Origin: Mongoliibacter ruber
GTDB taxonomy: Bacteria > Bacteroidota > Bacteroidia > Cytophagales > Cyclobacteriaceae
DNA: 64,000 nt
Assembly (NCBI RefSeq): GCF_003003005.1
Contig: NZ_PVTR01000014.1
Span: 1-64,000, forward strand
Direction: 5' to 3'
Shown here: one piece after another, positions 28,401 to 37,004 of the stretch
Layout: each line of letters begins with the position of its first letter
How positions within the stretch are numbered: position 1 is the stretch's first letter
Position numbers and translations under genes: made by a program
Notes under the pieces: model-generated
Seen by the model: the letters and a program-made list of their open reading frames with translations, nothing else
Told to the model about the DNA's origin: nothing
The model's database searches: none

Positions 28401-28922
28401 CCTAGATGGGTTGGGGGTATTAATAATGCCTTCAATTATAATGGGATATCATTTTCTTTCTTAGTCGATTTCCGACTTGGAGGAACGATGCTTTCGGGCA
28501 CCAATTTTAATGCTGTAAGGCATGGCTTACACAAGATGACACTTGAAGGTCGTGAAGGTGGAGTAGTGGGGCAAGGAGTCACTGAGACAGGGGAAGTTAA
28601 TACTGTGGCAGCACCGGTTCAGACTTATTGGGAAGTTGTCAGGTCACAAGGTTTGGTAGAACCCGTTGTGTATAACTCAGGCTTCTGGAGGCTGCGGCAA
28701 ATCACTCTAGGTTACGATTTGGCAAGGGTAATTCCCCAAAACCGCTATTTCAGTTCAATGCAATTGAGTTTTGTTGCCAACAATGTGTTTTTACTTAAGA
28801 AATGGGTAGACAATATAGACCCTGAATCTTTTGGGTATACTTCAGATAATCTTGTAGGATTGGAATCTACAGGTCTGCCAAGTACAAGAGGCTTAGGCTT
28901 CAATCTTAATGTTAAATTTTAA
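25440..28922 (+). CDS. SusC/RagA-family TonB-dependent outer-membrane receptor with STN domain
   Basis: A 1160-residue outer-membrane importer. After the signal peptide (to about residue 32) comes an STN signalling domain (about residues 45-120). Next are a carboxypeptidase-regulatory-like domain (VKGTVTNQDGESLPGVAISV, about 138-215), the SusC motif GLEEVVVTALGIQRS, the plug (IRIRGQSSLSGQNNPLIVI, LKGAAASALYGSRAKDGVI) and a long beta-barrel ending in VKF. The STN domain fits control by the upstream sigma/FecR pair. With the SusD lipoprotein it would form a lidded pump for an oligosaccharide. The ligand is not apparent, though the GH95 gene points to a fucosylated or L-galactose-containing glycan. 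Confidence 0.96.
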   Translation: MLPNLYKTMIMVFKLVTILTLFLTITSPAVFAESKMDQVKSIDEVFITLEIQEGNLEEILNAIENKTEYSFFYTQKNLKNKNSIRLSSKEGKVSDFLMDIASQRRLHFKQVNNVISVRSLPEQSDSSPIAIEINDLEVEVKGTVTNQDGESLPGVAISVMGTTTGAITDIDGNYQILAPDGATLVFSYIGYSTQFIEIGNRSVIDVIMEEDTQGLEEVVVTALGIQRSARSLGYSTSSVKSEEITVNRTPNMMNALVGKVAGVNISPMGTGPGGTSKIRIRGQSSLSGQNNPLIVINGIPIDNTNFGTNPGNQGADGAIGNRGGGMTSDGGDGLSSINPDDIEDMTILKGAAASALYGSRAKDGVIMITTKSSAKTKGIGVTYNVNYTNEQPLDFTDYQYEYGQGEGGVRPTSPNPTSGQWSFGERFQSGMTQVLFDGITVPYVPNRGMINQFFRNGQNLTNTVSISTGGDKGGLTFSFADMNSKGIVPNNSFNRKTVYLGFNYDLTPRLTIRGNVNYSIEENTNPPNVAEQDNSIPTALYNMANSMPLDVLRDNYLDANGNEAVYSRFRNRTNPYFTLNEQFQNIKRDRIFGNVSLKYDILPWLYVQGRIGQDYWSRDQDFNNFPHGHASRAPAPVGFVNGVYTQESRRFREVNADFILSAQKEFGEFETSLNVGGNHMYRSSDRNSVQVTDFIIRDLYTVQNGRVKDPIYNFSERSVNSLFAFAEVSYNKTIYLNGTLRNDWFSTLSEENRSIMYPSVALSYVFTENLVTNRFLNFGKFRLAYAEVGSDSDVAPYSNVLFYGVNANLFNGQPVGFPLGSTLPNPNLRPMRISEVEAGMELAFLDGRVNLDIAAYNKITTDQIVSAQISDASGFQTTAINSGQSRNRGIEGLLRIIPIETDNFLWEASINGAYNKTKVLSLLTDVPGERITVGTHVFNGELRQIVGEEMGQVAGFGYRRDEAGNIIFGGNGLPLRTQDLVNFGSALPRWVGGINNAFNYNGISFSFLVDFRLGGTMLSGTNFNAVRHGLHKMTLEGREGGVVGQGVTETGEVNTVAAPVQTYWEVVRSQGLVEPVVYNSGFWRLRQITLGYDLARVIPQNRYFSSMQLSFVANNVFLLKKWVDNIDPESFGYTSDNLVGLESTGLPSTRGLGFNLNVKF

Positions 28923-28934
28923 ACGGACACTATC

Positions 28935-30461
28935 ATGAAAAAGCGATTATATCATTTATTTGTTGCCTTCACGTTGCTTGTGGTTTCATCATGTGACCAA
29001 AATTTTGATGAGTGGAATACCAATAGGGTTGATGCCACAAACATCAACCCAGCGTATCAGTTGAATCAAGCAATCATCAATTCTTCAGCTTCATCTTTTG
29101 GGACGATGGTGTATGAATTGGGGATTGTACAACAACTGATTTCACCAAACTCAGGTGTACTAACAGGAGCCAATTACAATCAGGATAACAGGGCTTCAAC
29201 ACAAAATAATTGGCAGGTTTATTATAGAGAAGTTATCAAAAATACCAAGGATATAATTCGAAGAATTCAGGACGATCCCAGCAGACAGGATCTCTATCAA
29301 ATGACCCGAATTATCCAAGCCAATGCCTTTATGGTATTGACTGATACTTATGGTTGGGTTCCATATACCCAAGCCGGTTTGGGATTTTCTGATCAACAGA
29401 TTTTTTTTCCTGCCTATGATTCACCTGAATTCATTTATGGAGAAATCATCAAGGAGCTCACAGAAGCATCCAACGCGCTTGGTGCGGCAGGTAGTAATGT
29501 CGAGACAGGGGAAATCCTATACGGCGGAAATGTAGACCAGTGGAGAAGGTTTGCCAACTCACTCCTCTTGCGTGCAGGTATGCGGTTAAGTCGGGTTGAT
29601 CCTTCGCGGGCAGGCCAAATTGTCCAAACAGCCTTTTCCAGTGGTGTGATCCTGAGCAATGAAGACAATGCCTTGGTAAGACATGACAATAACTTTCTCA
29701 ACCCAATTGGAAATACCTTGAATGCCACTGAGGCATCAAACGTGTACATGACAGAGCCATTTGTAAATTACCTAAAAGAAAATAATGACCCTAGGTTGAG
29801 CGCTATTGCAGTAAGATATGTGGGAGCTACCTCAGGCACGCAACATACTGTAGATAGACAAAGCTTTGACCCTGAAGTCCAAATCGGTATGCCAATGGGT
29901 TTAGACAATGTTACTGCAGTTGAAAGAGCTGCTAGCATGGGCTTGGCAAGTTTTTATGATTTCACTCAAATTGACCGAAGAAGAATCACCAAGCTCAATG
30001 CCCCCAACTTTATTGTCACTGCTTCTCAGACAAATCTGCTTTTGGCAGAAGCTGTCAGCAGAGGCTGGATAGCTGGTGATGCTGGAAGCTTTTATTCTGA
30101 AGGGATTAGACTTCACATGGAACAAATAGGAACCTATGATGAAGCTTCGGTTATCCCAGATGAGGAGATAGCTGCTTATTTGGCGGCTAATCCTTTGAAT
30201 GAAGGCTCAGCTTTGGAACTTATCAATACTCAATACTGGGTTTCATCCTTATTGAACGGTCCTGAGGCTTTTGCGAATTTCAGAAGAAGTGGTTTTCCTA
30301 ATCTTGCCCCCAACCCTTATCCAGGCAGGGAAGTAGAGTTTATCAATAGGTTGACTTATCCTAATTCGGAAATATCTGTCAATGAAGAAAATGTGAGTCA
30401 AGCTATCAGTCAGCAAGGTCCTGATAATCTTGAAACCAGAGTATGGTGGCACACTCCCTAA
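28935..30461 (+). CDS. SusD/RagB-family surface lipoprotein (SusD-like group 2)
   Basis: A 508-residue lipoprotein with lipobox VVSSC near residue 20. The all-helical TPR-containing fold is supported by NPAYQLNQAI, NWQVYYREVIKNTKDIIRRI, AFMVLTDTYGWVPYTQAG, EIIKELTEASNAL, NSLLLRAGMRLSRVDPSRA and a late LINTQYWVSSLLNGPEAFANFRRSGFP block. It begins 12 bp after the SusC stop and forms the lid of that receptor, binding glycan at the cell surface. A stem-loop follows the stop, which could lower read-through into the next gene. Confidence 0.95.
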   Translation: MKKRLYHLFVAFTLLVVSSCDQNFDEWNTNRVDATNINPAYQLNQAIINSSASSFGTMVYELGIVQQLISPNSGVLTGANYNQDNRASTQNNWQVYYREVIKNTKDIIRRIQDDPSRQDLYQMTRIIQANAFMVLTDTYGWVPYTQAGLGFSDQQIFFPAYDSPEFIYGEIIKELTEASNALGAAGSNVETGEILYGGNVDQWRRFANSLLLRAGMRLSRVDPSRAGQIVQTAFSSGVILSNEDNALVRHDNNFLNPIGNTLNATEASNVYMTEPFVNYLKENNDPRLSAIAVRYVGATSGTQHTVDRQSFDPEVQIGMPMGLDNVTAVERAASMGLASFYDFTQIDRRRITKLNAPNFIVTASQTNLLLAEAVSRGWIAGDAGSFYSEGIRLHMEQIGTYDEASVIPDEEIAAYLAANPLNEGSALELINTQYWVSSLLNGPEAFANFRRSGFPNLAPNPYPGREVEFINRLTYPNSEISVNEENVSQAISQQGPDNLETRVWWHTP

Positions 30462-30468
30462 ATGATTC

Positions 30469-30501
30469 ATGCGGGCTTGACTACCCAGGCCCGCATTTGT
30501 T
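30469..30501 (+). terminator. Stem-loop after SusD, terminator or attenuator
   Basis: ATGCGGGC pairs perfectly with GCCCGCAT across a 12-base loop and is followed by a short T-rich run (ttgtt). It lies 8 bp past the SusD stop. The weak T tract suggests partial read-through into the exported RraA-like gene. Confidence 0.6.
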
Positions 30502-30530
30502 AAATAGAAATTATCAATAACCTGAAAAAT

Positions 30531-31472
30531 ATGATTTTAACGTACAGAATCCCGATTTTAATTTTGGCTTGTCTATTTATGACCTTTCAAAGTATTGGCC
30601 AACAGATTTCCAGAGAGGAAATGTTATTCCTAACCCCTCTATGGGAGGGCGAAAGATACAGTGATGGCAGACCTAAAGTTTCGGATGATATCCTTCGGCG
30701 CATGAAAGATGTCACCCATGAAGAAGCTTGGGCAGTGATGAAAAATGCAGGTTACAAATACCAGTATGCAGATGGATGGGAATTGATCAATCCTGATAGT
30801 GTTCTTGTGGGTAGGGCAGTAACAGCCACCTTTATGCCTGGGCGTCCGGATATCCATGATGCTATAGATGAGCGCGGAAAAAAAGAAGGAAAAAAGGGGC
30901 AGAACTCATGGCCTGTCGATGTTTTGATCAAAGATGACGTGTATGTGGCAGATCAATTTGGAATCCATGTAGATGGACCAACAATCGGTGACAATGTAGG
31001 AAATGCAATTTATGCTAAAACAGGCAACGGCATCGTTTACGATGGGTCTATTCGAGATATAGTAGGACTAAAGGAAATAGGTGGTTTTACCTCATTTTTC
31101 ACCAGCTATCATCCTTCCCACCATAATCAGAAAGACAATTTAAATACCATGCTATTGGGGATCAACAGACCGACCAAAATCAGACAGGCAACTGTAATGG
31201 CCGGAGATGTGGTATTGGGCCGTGATGGTGCAGTTTCATTTATCCCCCCTCATTTGGCAGAAAGGGTCGTAATTACCTCAGAAGTAGTTCGATTGCGTGA
31301 TATGTTTGGCCATGAGCGCTTACGTGCCGGAGTGTATACAGCAGGTCAGATTGATATGCGTTGGTCAGAAGAAATAGAAAGGGATTTTTCAGCATGGTTA
31401 AACGAGCACATAGATGACCTTCCTGTGGCCAAAGAACAAATTCAAGAAATTCTTAAGAACCGGACTTGGTAA
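30531..31472 (+). CDS. Exported RraA-like / HMG aldolase-fold protein
   Basis: The 313-residue protein has a signal peptide (to about residue 23) followed by an RraA-type fold, longer than the usual 160-230 residues. Family blocks are VGRAVTATFMPGRPDIHDA, the active-site region GDNVGNAIYAKTGNGIVYDG with SIRD, and VMAGDVVLGRDGAVSFIPP. Members include 4-hydroxy-4-methyl-2-oxoglutarate aldolases and oxaloacetate decarboxylases, which cleave or decarboxylate 2-keto acids with a divalent metal. Export of such an enzyme is unusual. It lies between SusD and the Tat-exported dehydratase, so it may act on the keto-deoxy acid outside the cytoplasm. This is inference. Confidence 0.8.
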   Translation: MILTYRIPILILACLFMTFQSIGQQISREEMLFLTPLWEGERYSDGRPKVSDDILRRMKDVTHEEAWAVMKNAGYKYQYADGWELINPDSVLVGRAVTATFMPGRPDIHDAIDERGKKEGKKGQNSWPVDVLIKDDVYVADQFGIHVDGPTIGDNVGNAIYAKTGNGIVYDGSIRDIVGLKEIGGFTSFFTSYHPSHHNQKDNLNTMLLGINRPTKIRQATVMAGDVVLGRDGAVSFIPPHLAERVVITSEVVRLRDMFGHERLRAGVYTAGQIDMRWSEEIERDFSAWLNEHIDDLPVAKEQIQEILKNRTW

Positions 31473-31496
31473 GTCATAAATGATAACTATAAATCT

Positions 31497-32777
31497 ATGA
31501 AAGAAGTAAAAAACGGCAGAAGATCATTTCTGCAAAAAAGTCTTGTAGCTGGACTCACAGGTGGAGCTTTGATAGGAAGCATGAGCGAAAGTCTTGGTAG
31601 TGCAATACAAAATCAAAACAGCTATTCTAATCCAGCGGATCTTAAAATTACCGATATAAAATGCGGCTATGTAAGAGGTGCTCTTTATGTGAAAATCTAT
31701 ACCAACCAGGATGTTTGGGGATGTGGAGAGGCCGTGGATGCCATTCATGGTACTTACCACTTGGTAAAGCGTATGGGGAATATGATCAAAGGAGAAAGTC
31801 CTTTAAATCCCAACCGCATTGCCGAGCAATTGCGTAAAGCTGCTTTTTTTGGTGGTGCCCAGTCCGGAGTGTATGTAGCTGTATTGACCGCTATTGAAAC
31901 AGCCCTTTGGGATTTGACCGGTAAAGTTTTTGGCGTTCCTGTTTATCAACTTCTTGGTGGGAAGTATAGAGATAAAATCAGGGTTTATTGTGATACCGCT
32001 CTATATACTTCTAGAAATCCCCAACCATCAGATTACGCTGAATCTGCAAGAGATGCGGTCGCCTTAGGTTATAATGCAGTCAAGTTTGATGTTGATGATG
32101 GAAGAGACCCAAACAAATACGACAGGTTCAACTGGACCGCAAGCCCTGCAGAAATTGAGCGCATGTACAATGCTATTGCGGCTGTTCGGGAAGAGGTTGG
32201 ACCTCATATAGATATTTGTGTGGATATGCATGGCCGATATGATGCAGTTTCAGGCCTTAAAATGGCCAAACTTTACGAAGATCTCAACCTGATGTGGCTA
32301 GAAGAACCGATTCCGGCCGATAACCCTGAGGTGTACAAATCAATTACAAGTCAGACTACAACCCCCATCTGTACAGGAGAAAACATTTATCTCGCTTATG
32401 GATTTACCAGGCTACTTTCTGAGAGTGCTGTGGATATCATCATGCCAGATCTACAGAAGGCCGGTGGCTTAGGTGAAGGACAGCGGATCGCTAATCTTGC
32501 CAACCTCTATTATGTTCCTTTTTCTCCTCATATGGTTGCCTCCTTCCTAGGGGCTATGGCCTCTTGTCATGTTTGCGCTTCAGTACCAAATTTCCAGATA
32601 ATGGAATGGCAGATATATATGGACAAAGATCAAATGTGGAAGGATATCGTGACTTACGATGGTCCACGTACGGAGAATAGTTTCATTACACTTTCTGAAA
32701 AACCTGGAATTGGAGTGGAAATCAATGAAGAAGGAATGCGCAAATACGCAGTGAAGGATGTTCCTTTCTTTGAATAA
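31497..32777 (+). CDS. Tat-exported enolase-superfamily sugar-acid dehydratase (MR/MLE family)
   Basis: A 426-residue mandelate racemase/enolase-superfamily enzyme with an N-terminal Tat signal (GRRSFLQKS then a Gly/Ala-rich hydrophobic run). Metal ligands lie at Asp243, Glu269 and Glu295, spaced 26 residues apart as in the superfamily. The DMHGR motif supplies His245 as in galactonate/mannonate-type dehydratases, and His345 (SPHM) is a second catalytic candidate. GYNAVKFDVDDG is the KxD variant of the usual KxK. It probably dehydrates an aldonate to a 2-keto-3-deoxy acid. It follows the RraA-like gene by 24 bp. Exported members are uncommon. Confidence 0.87.
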   Translation: MKEVKNGRRSFLQKSLVAGLTGGALIGSMSESLGSAIQNQNSYSNPADLKITDIKCGYVRGALYVKIYTNQDVWGCGEAVDAIHGTYHLVKRMGNMIKGESPLNPNRIAEQLRKAAFFGGAQSGVYVAVLTAIETALWDLTGKVFGVPVYQLLGGKYRDKIRVYCDTALYTSRNPQPSDYAESARDAVALGYNAVKFDVDDGRDPNKYDRFNWTASPAEIERMYNAIAAVREEVGPHIDICVDMHGRYDAVSGLKMAKLYEDLNLMWLEEPIPADNPEVYKSITSQTTTPICTGENIYLAYGFTRLLSESAVDIIMPDLQKAGGLGEGQRIANLANLYYVPFSPHMVASFLGAMASCHVCASVPNFQIMEWQIYMDKDQMWKDIVTYDGPRTENSFITLSEKPGIGVEINEEGMRKYAVKDVPFFE

Positions 32778-33025
32778 AAATAATTTTCTCTATAAGTTTC
32801 TGATTTTCAGCTTGGAAAGCTGAGTAATCCATGGCCATTCCACATCCTTCTAGAAAGTGACATGATGTGTCAAATGATTCGATGGTATGAAAAGCAATCA
32901 CAGGATCGGACTTATGGTTGGAATACATAAATTAAGCGGCTGGAATCCTTTTGTAACACTGGATTTCAGTCCTATTCTGTTTGGTTTAGGGTTTCAAAAC
33001 CCCGTTTATTTAAAAAAGCTTAATA

Positions 33026-34135
33026 TTGGAAAGGAAGATATATCAATTAGCGAGTATTGCGACAATTGTTTCATTTGTTCTTGGAATAGGAGTTTGGGCA
33101 GTTTATAGCCTGGAAGAGTCAGGGATTTTTTGGGTTCTAGCCTTAATGGTATTGAGTATCGCTATAAGGCAAAAAAAACAACTGAGAGGCTATACTTATA
33201 CAGTAATGATATTTGCCTCAGTGACTGCGGCAATGTTTTATCCCGCTATTTTTGTCGAAATCAAGGGCTTTCAAATGGGAGGTTTGATTGTTCCCCTGTT
33301 GCAGATTATCATGTTTGGTATGGGGACATCCATGAGTTTTAATGATTTTAAAGGCGTTATAAAAATGCCGAAAGGCGTGATAATCGGAATTCTATGTCAA
33401 TTCACTATTATGCCCATTGTTGGATATGCACTAGCCAAGGGCAGTGGCTTTCCTCCTGAAATCGCTGCGGGAATTATTCTCATTGGTTGTTCTCCCAGTG
33501 GAATGGCTTCTAATGTAATGAGTTATTTGGCTAAGGCCAATTTGGCGCTTTCAATTACAATCACAGCGGTAACCACCATGCTTGCACCTTTTATTACCCC
33601 TTTGCTAATGGGTTTACTTGCGGGGGAGTTTGTAGAGGTTGAAGTGTGGAAGATGATGATGGATATTATAAAAATAGTGATGATACCCATAGGTTTTGGA
33701 TTGTTGTTCAATAAGTTTTTTAAAGGCAAAGCCAAATGGCTTGATGATGCGATGCCTGTCGTATCTATGGTGGGAATAGCCCTTATATTGGTTATCATCA
33801 CAGCGGCAGGTAGAGACAGTTTGCTTGCTATTGGGCCTTTATTAATTGTATTGGTTACAATCCACAACCTTAGTGGCTATACATTGGGGTATTGGGCTGG
33901 TAAGCTGTTTCGTATGGATGAGCAAGATTGTAGGACAATTGCACTTGAGGTCGGGATGCAAAACGGTGGACTTGCTTCCGGCATTGCCAAAGAAATGGGT
34001 AAAATAGCCACCGTAGGTTTAGGGCCAGCTGTATTTGGACCACTCATGAATGTAACGGGTTCAATTTTGGCTTCTTACTGGCATAGAAAACCTGTGGATA
34101 TTCCCGCTAAAGAGGTTGGGGAAACAGTTACCTAA
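33026..34135 (+). CDS. Bile acid:sodium symporter family (BASS) transporter
   Basis: A membrane protein of about 369 residues with roughly ten helices. Family motifs are FGMGTSMSFNDF, GILCQFTIMPIVGYALAKG, AAGIILIGCSPSGMASNVMSYLAKANLALSIT in the crossover region, and EVGMQNGGLASGIA. BASS and related BART-superfamily carriers move bile acids, pyruvate, ketopantoate and 2-keto-3-deoxygluconate with sodium or protons. No ATG fits before the first helix, so I take a TTG start at 33026 (MERKIYQLASIATIVSF); this start is uncertain. Its place after the exported dehydratase suggests it imports that enzyme's keto-deoxy acid, which is inference. Confidence 0.88.
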   Translation: MERKIYQLASIATIVSFVLGIGVWAVYSLEESGIFWVLALMVLSIAIRQKKQLRGYTYTVMIFASVTAAMFYPAIFVEIKGFQMGGLIVPLLQIIMFGMGTSMSFNDFKGVIKMPKGVIIGILCQFTIMPIVGYALAKGSGFPPEIAAGIILIGCSPSGMASNVMSYLAKANLALSITITAVTTMLAPFITPLLMGLLAGEFVEVEVWKMMMDIIKIVMIPIGFGLLFNKFFKGKAKWLDDAMPVVSMVGIALILVIITAAGRDSLLAIGPLLIVLVTIHNLSGYTLGYWAGKLFRMDEQDCRTIALEVGMQNGGLASGIAKEMGKIATVGLGPAVFGPLMNVTGSILASYWHRKPVDIPAKEVGETVT

Positions 34136-34206
34136 ACTACACTGAACCCAATACTTTCACCATAATGTTTGTGCGATTCCATTATTCATCGTTTGAAAAA
34201 TTAATC

Positions 34207-34362
34207 ATTATGATTATCCGCAATCATGCCACTAATCAATTAAACGAGGGTTTATTGGCAAACGGATACTAATAGATATTGGATATTTATTGAAATTGGT
34301 TCGAAATCACAGGTTAATTCTATTATTTAGATTCTACTGGTATTAAAGCGGATATACATATT
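34207..34362 (+). repeat. Dispersed repeat, copy C
   Basis: Nearly identical to copy B but lacks an internal hairpin of about 20 bp (cctgcccttctggaggcggg in B). Both termini are kept (gattatccgcaatcat and agcggatatacatatt). It lies 71 bp after the BASS stop and 35 bp before the next gene. Confidence 0.9.
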
Positions 34363-34397
34363 AATCATAAATTCTTATCGAAAAAAAATTACAACAC

Positions 34398-34835
34398 ATG
34401 AAAATTCTCATCAATTTTATTTTGGTCTTGTTGACAATGGGGCATGCATTTCCACAAGGGATTCAGCAAACTGCGGAGGTTGAGTTGGCGGTAAAAAAAC
34501 TGTTTGAAGTGATGGAGTCCGGAGAAGAGGAGTTTCTGAGCAGTTTACTTTCTGAAAATCTGAGTTACGGTCATTCTTCGGGTCTGATCCAAGACAAAGA
34601 AGCCTTTATGAATGAGGTCATTAGCCGAAAGCCGCTACATCTGAAAAACATCCTTGGTGAGGAAGAGACCATAACAATAGCTTCCAATACAGCAATAGTC
34701 CGGCATGTTTTTGTAGCAGATGGGGTAATGCCAAACGGTGAAATAGTACCGGTCCGAATTGGGAATTGTATGGTTTGGATTAAAAATGAAGGAAAGTGGC
34801 AACTTTTGGTAAGACAGGCTTTTAAGTTGAATTAA
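34398..34835 (+). CDS. Secreted SnoaL/NTF2-like (DUF4440) protein
   Basis: The 145-residue protein has a signal peptide to about residue 20 and then a cone-shaped NTF2-like fold: AVKKLFEVMESGEEEFLSSLL, LSYGHSSGLIQDKEAFMNEV and NCMVWIKNEGKWQLLVRQAFK. DUF4440/SnoaL-like proteins are small-molecule binders or isomerases and many have no known reaction. It ends the plus-strand run of the sugar island and probably shares its regulation, although repeat copy C separates it from the BASS gene. Confidence 0.85.
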   Translation: MKILINFILVLLTMGHAFPQGIQQTAEVELAVKKLFEVMESGEEEFLSSLLSENLSYGHSSGLIQDKEAFMNEVISRKPLHLKNILGEEETITIASNTAIVRHVFVADGVMPNGEIVPVRIGNCMVWIKNEGKWQLLVRQAFKLN

Positions 34836-35483
34836 GAATTCCTCTAAGTGTTAGGAAAACCTCTTTTAGAACAGTAGGGAATGACCCAGCAAAGGGCAAT
34901 CATTGAATTTACAGCTATTCCATTTTCAGCTATCACATAATATTTGAACCACGTTGGTTTTTAATGCATCATATGGATATGCAATCCTAAACAACCAATA
35001 GAAAGCTTGGACTTGGTTAATTTAATGATCAAGGGAGAGTGGTTTCGGGAAATCATTTCAAAGGAGTGTGTAAAGATTTTTCCTTATATCTAATAACATG
35101 AACAAAACTGGGATTATTTTGACTGTAATTGGCTTCCATTTAGCTTTATCAATATCAAGTCACAATGCAAAAGGATGGGAAGGAAGAATTGATGTATGTG
35201 GAGGCCAATCCAAAGTATAAGTCTGTGAATGTCTTTGATTCCCAGAAGAGGATGGTCAAGACCAATGACCTAATATAACCAATAAATGAGCCGTAGATGG
35301 ATAAAAAAAGCCCAGGTCATGAAGGAAACTCCCTAAGTGCCTAAAGTTTACAAGTGCAAACGGATTTGAAATGATTGGCCATTTTGGTAAAAAATACCTT
35401 TCATTTGGAGAAGTGTTTTTTAATGGAGTATTGATTTTTCGGTTTTGTCCATTTGTATATTTCTCAGTTGCGGTGTTGGGCTT
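34836..35483. other. Intergenic region between convergent genes
   Basis: Apart from the frameshifted small-protein remnant near 35.1 kb there is no ORF, RNA or clear terminator visible. Confidence 0.5.
35098..35278 (+). pseudogene. Possible frameshifted remnant of a small secreted protein
   Basis: An ATG at 35098 opens a 40-codon frame with a signal-peptide-like start (MNKTGIILTVIGFHLALS). A different frame continues as DGKEELMYVEANPKYKS and stops at 35278. A one-base shift in the aaaagg/tggga stretch near 35175 would join them into a secreted protein of about 60 residues. No family is recognised, and it may simply be non-coding. Confidence 0.3.
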
Positions 35484-36212
35484 TCATTTGGGTAAATTAT
35501 TTGACGTTAATAAAAAGCTATAAATAACAACGTCCTGAACAAAATGAACTCCCCAAGCTACACCAATTCCTTTTGTTTCCAATACAGATTTTGCCAGGAT
35601 CCAGCCAAGAAAACCTGCCATAATTACCCCTACGGGACCACCTGGATTTCCAAAATAATGGGGCAGCCCAAATATTAATGCTGAAGCAATCATAATTGTT
35701 GATGGTTTCATTACTTCATGCAACAAACCAACGACAGAAAACCTGGTAATGAGCTCTTCACTGAATGAATTGGTAATGGAAAATAGCAGAATAAAAGGAA
35801 GAAAAGGAGTGAGTTTGCTCCAGTCGGCTTTGTCTCCAAAGCCCATGTACATAAATAATGTAGTGACTAATGTAATCACTATAAGGTAAGAAGCAGCAAC
35901 CCCATACCAGGATTCTCCTTCTTTGATGCCAAGCCATTGGACTGCCCTGGCTCCGTCCTGAATATTGCCAAATTTTAGCAAATTTTTACTGTCAGGTTTT
36001 AACCAGATTGTTAGAAGCAGCGCACTGAAACTTAAAATCAATCCATAAATCTGAAATATAAAAATCTGATTAACCTGCACATTTTCGACAAGCGGTACAT
36101 TAAGATTTTGGGTCAGATAGTTACCTCCGAGATAAGCCAATATAAAAGCTGACGGAATGGCTATGCCTAAAATCGTCTGCTTAGAAGTGCCCATGGATAG
36201 TTCTGTTTGCAT
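35484..36212 (-). CDS. CPBP-family intramembrane metalloprotease
   Basis: A 242-residue integral membrane protein of the CPBP (CAAX protease/Rce1-like) family. The catalytic motif EELITR is near residues 151-156, followed by GLPHYF and the conserved His in WGVHFVQD. About six hydrophobic segments are visible. Family members cleave prenylated or other membrane peptides, or give immunity to bacteriocins; the target here is unknown. It lies 34 bp after the DUF998 gene on the same strand, so the two may be co-transcribed. Confidence 0.85.
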   Translation of the reverse strand: MQTELSMGTSKQTILGIAIPSAFILAYLGGNYLTQNLNVPLVENVQVNQIFIFQIYGLILSFSALLLTIWLKPDSKNLLKFGNIQDGARAVQWLGIKEGESWYGVAASYLIVITLVTTLFMYMGFGDKADWSKLTPFLPFILLFSITNSFSEELITRFSVVGLLHEVMKPSTIMIASALIFGLPHYFGNPGGPVGVIMAGFLGWILAKSVLETKGIGVAWGVHFVQDVVIYSFLLTSNNLPK

Positions 36213-36246
36213 TGCGTATTATTATAAATTTTCAAAGCTTAATACA

Positions 36247-36873
36247 CTATTGACTAAAATTTTGCTGCATTGTCTTCCTTTTACTACATGCATACAAACT
36301 AAAGGCACAAAGAAGCACCCAGCCAAAATAACAGGCAAAAACAAACCGCTGGCCAATTGACGGCATACTAGTGAAAATGAATGGCCACGTGCCAAAAAGG
36401 AAGCTCCCAAAGGTTAAAAGGTAAAGTGGATTTCTGAGATTTTCCCACTTATCGACATAGCTTAACAGCTTTGGAAAGGTGAATGCTGCTACTAAAAAAG
36501 CAATATAGCTTCCAAAACTTCCAATGGCATGAAGAGTCGAAGTCAAAGATGCTTTGTTATCAAAGTCTCCGGGAAAGACACCTGCCATTGCCATGAAAAA
36601 ACCACTTAAAGCCAGGGCTATAAACGGAACTTTGCCAGGAGTATTCTGAAAGTGCTTTTTAAGCCCCAAGGAAAATAGCACTATCAACAATCCAGGAATG
36701 ATATACCCAAAGAAATTCCAATACAATTTGTTTGGAGCATCCACAGATCCCAGTTCACTAATAGCTTTAGTAAAATTGCTATACTCAGGCCTGGAAATAG
36801 ACATGATCAAATAAGTGATCAGAAATATAGCTGGGGCTAACATTCCTGCGATGGCGTAGATTCTTGTGTTCAT
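36247..36873 (-). CDS. DUF998-family membrane protein
   Basis: A 208-residue protein with about six transmembrane helices in the DUF998 pattern: IYAIAGMLAPAIFLITYLIM, FTKAISELGSVDAPN, MAMAGVFPGDFDNKASLTS, then LHAIGSFGSYIAFLVAAFTF. The EYSNFTKAISELG block after the first helix is a hallmark of this domain. No function is established. It is probably co-transcribed with the CPBP protease gene. Confidence 0.85.
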   Translation of the reverse strand: MNTRIYAIAGMLAPAIFLITYLIMSISRPEYSNFTKAISELGSVDAPNKLYWNFFGYIIPGLLIVLFSLGLKKHFQNTPGKVPFIALALSGFFMAMAGVFPGDFDNKASLTSTLHAIGSFGSYIAFLVAAFTFPKLLSYVDKWENLRNPLYLLTFGSFLFGTWPFIFTSMPSIGQRFVFACYFGWVLLCAFSLYACSKRKTMQQNFSQ

Positions 36874-37004
36874 AAGCTTGAATTGATGGATACCACAAAA
36901 TAAAGCAAATCATCAATTTGAGATTTTGATCTATATCAAAATCTCAAAAGGTTAAGAGACATAAATTTGCACCCAAGAAAAACAAGTCCACAACCAAATA
37001 AAAT

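Noticed and set aside
32887-33108. 73-codon plus ORF before the BASS gene
   Set aside because: It is in a different frame from the transporter, overlaps its first helices and shows no protein-like features.
13293-34362. Integron attC sites
   Set aside because: Repeats are inverted-ended, but no integrase or core RYYYAAC/GTTRRRY pair is seen, and they do not bound small cassettes.
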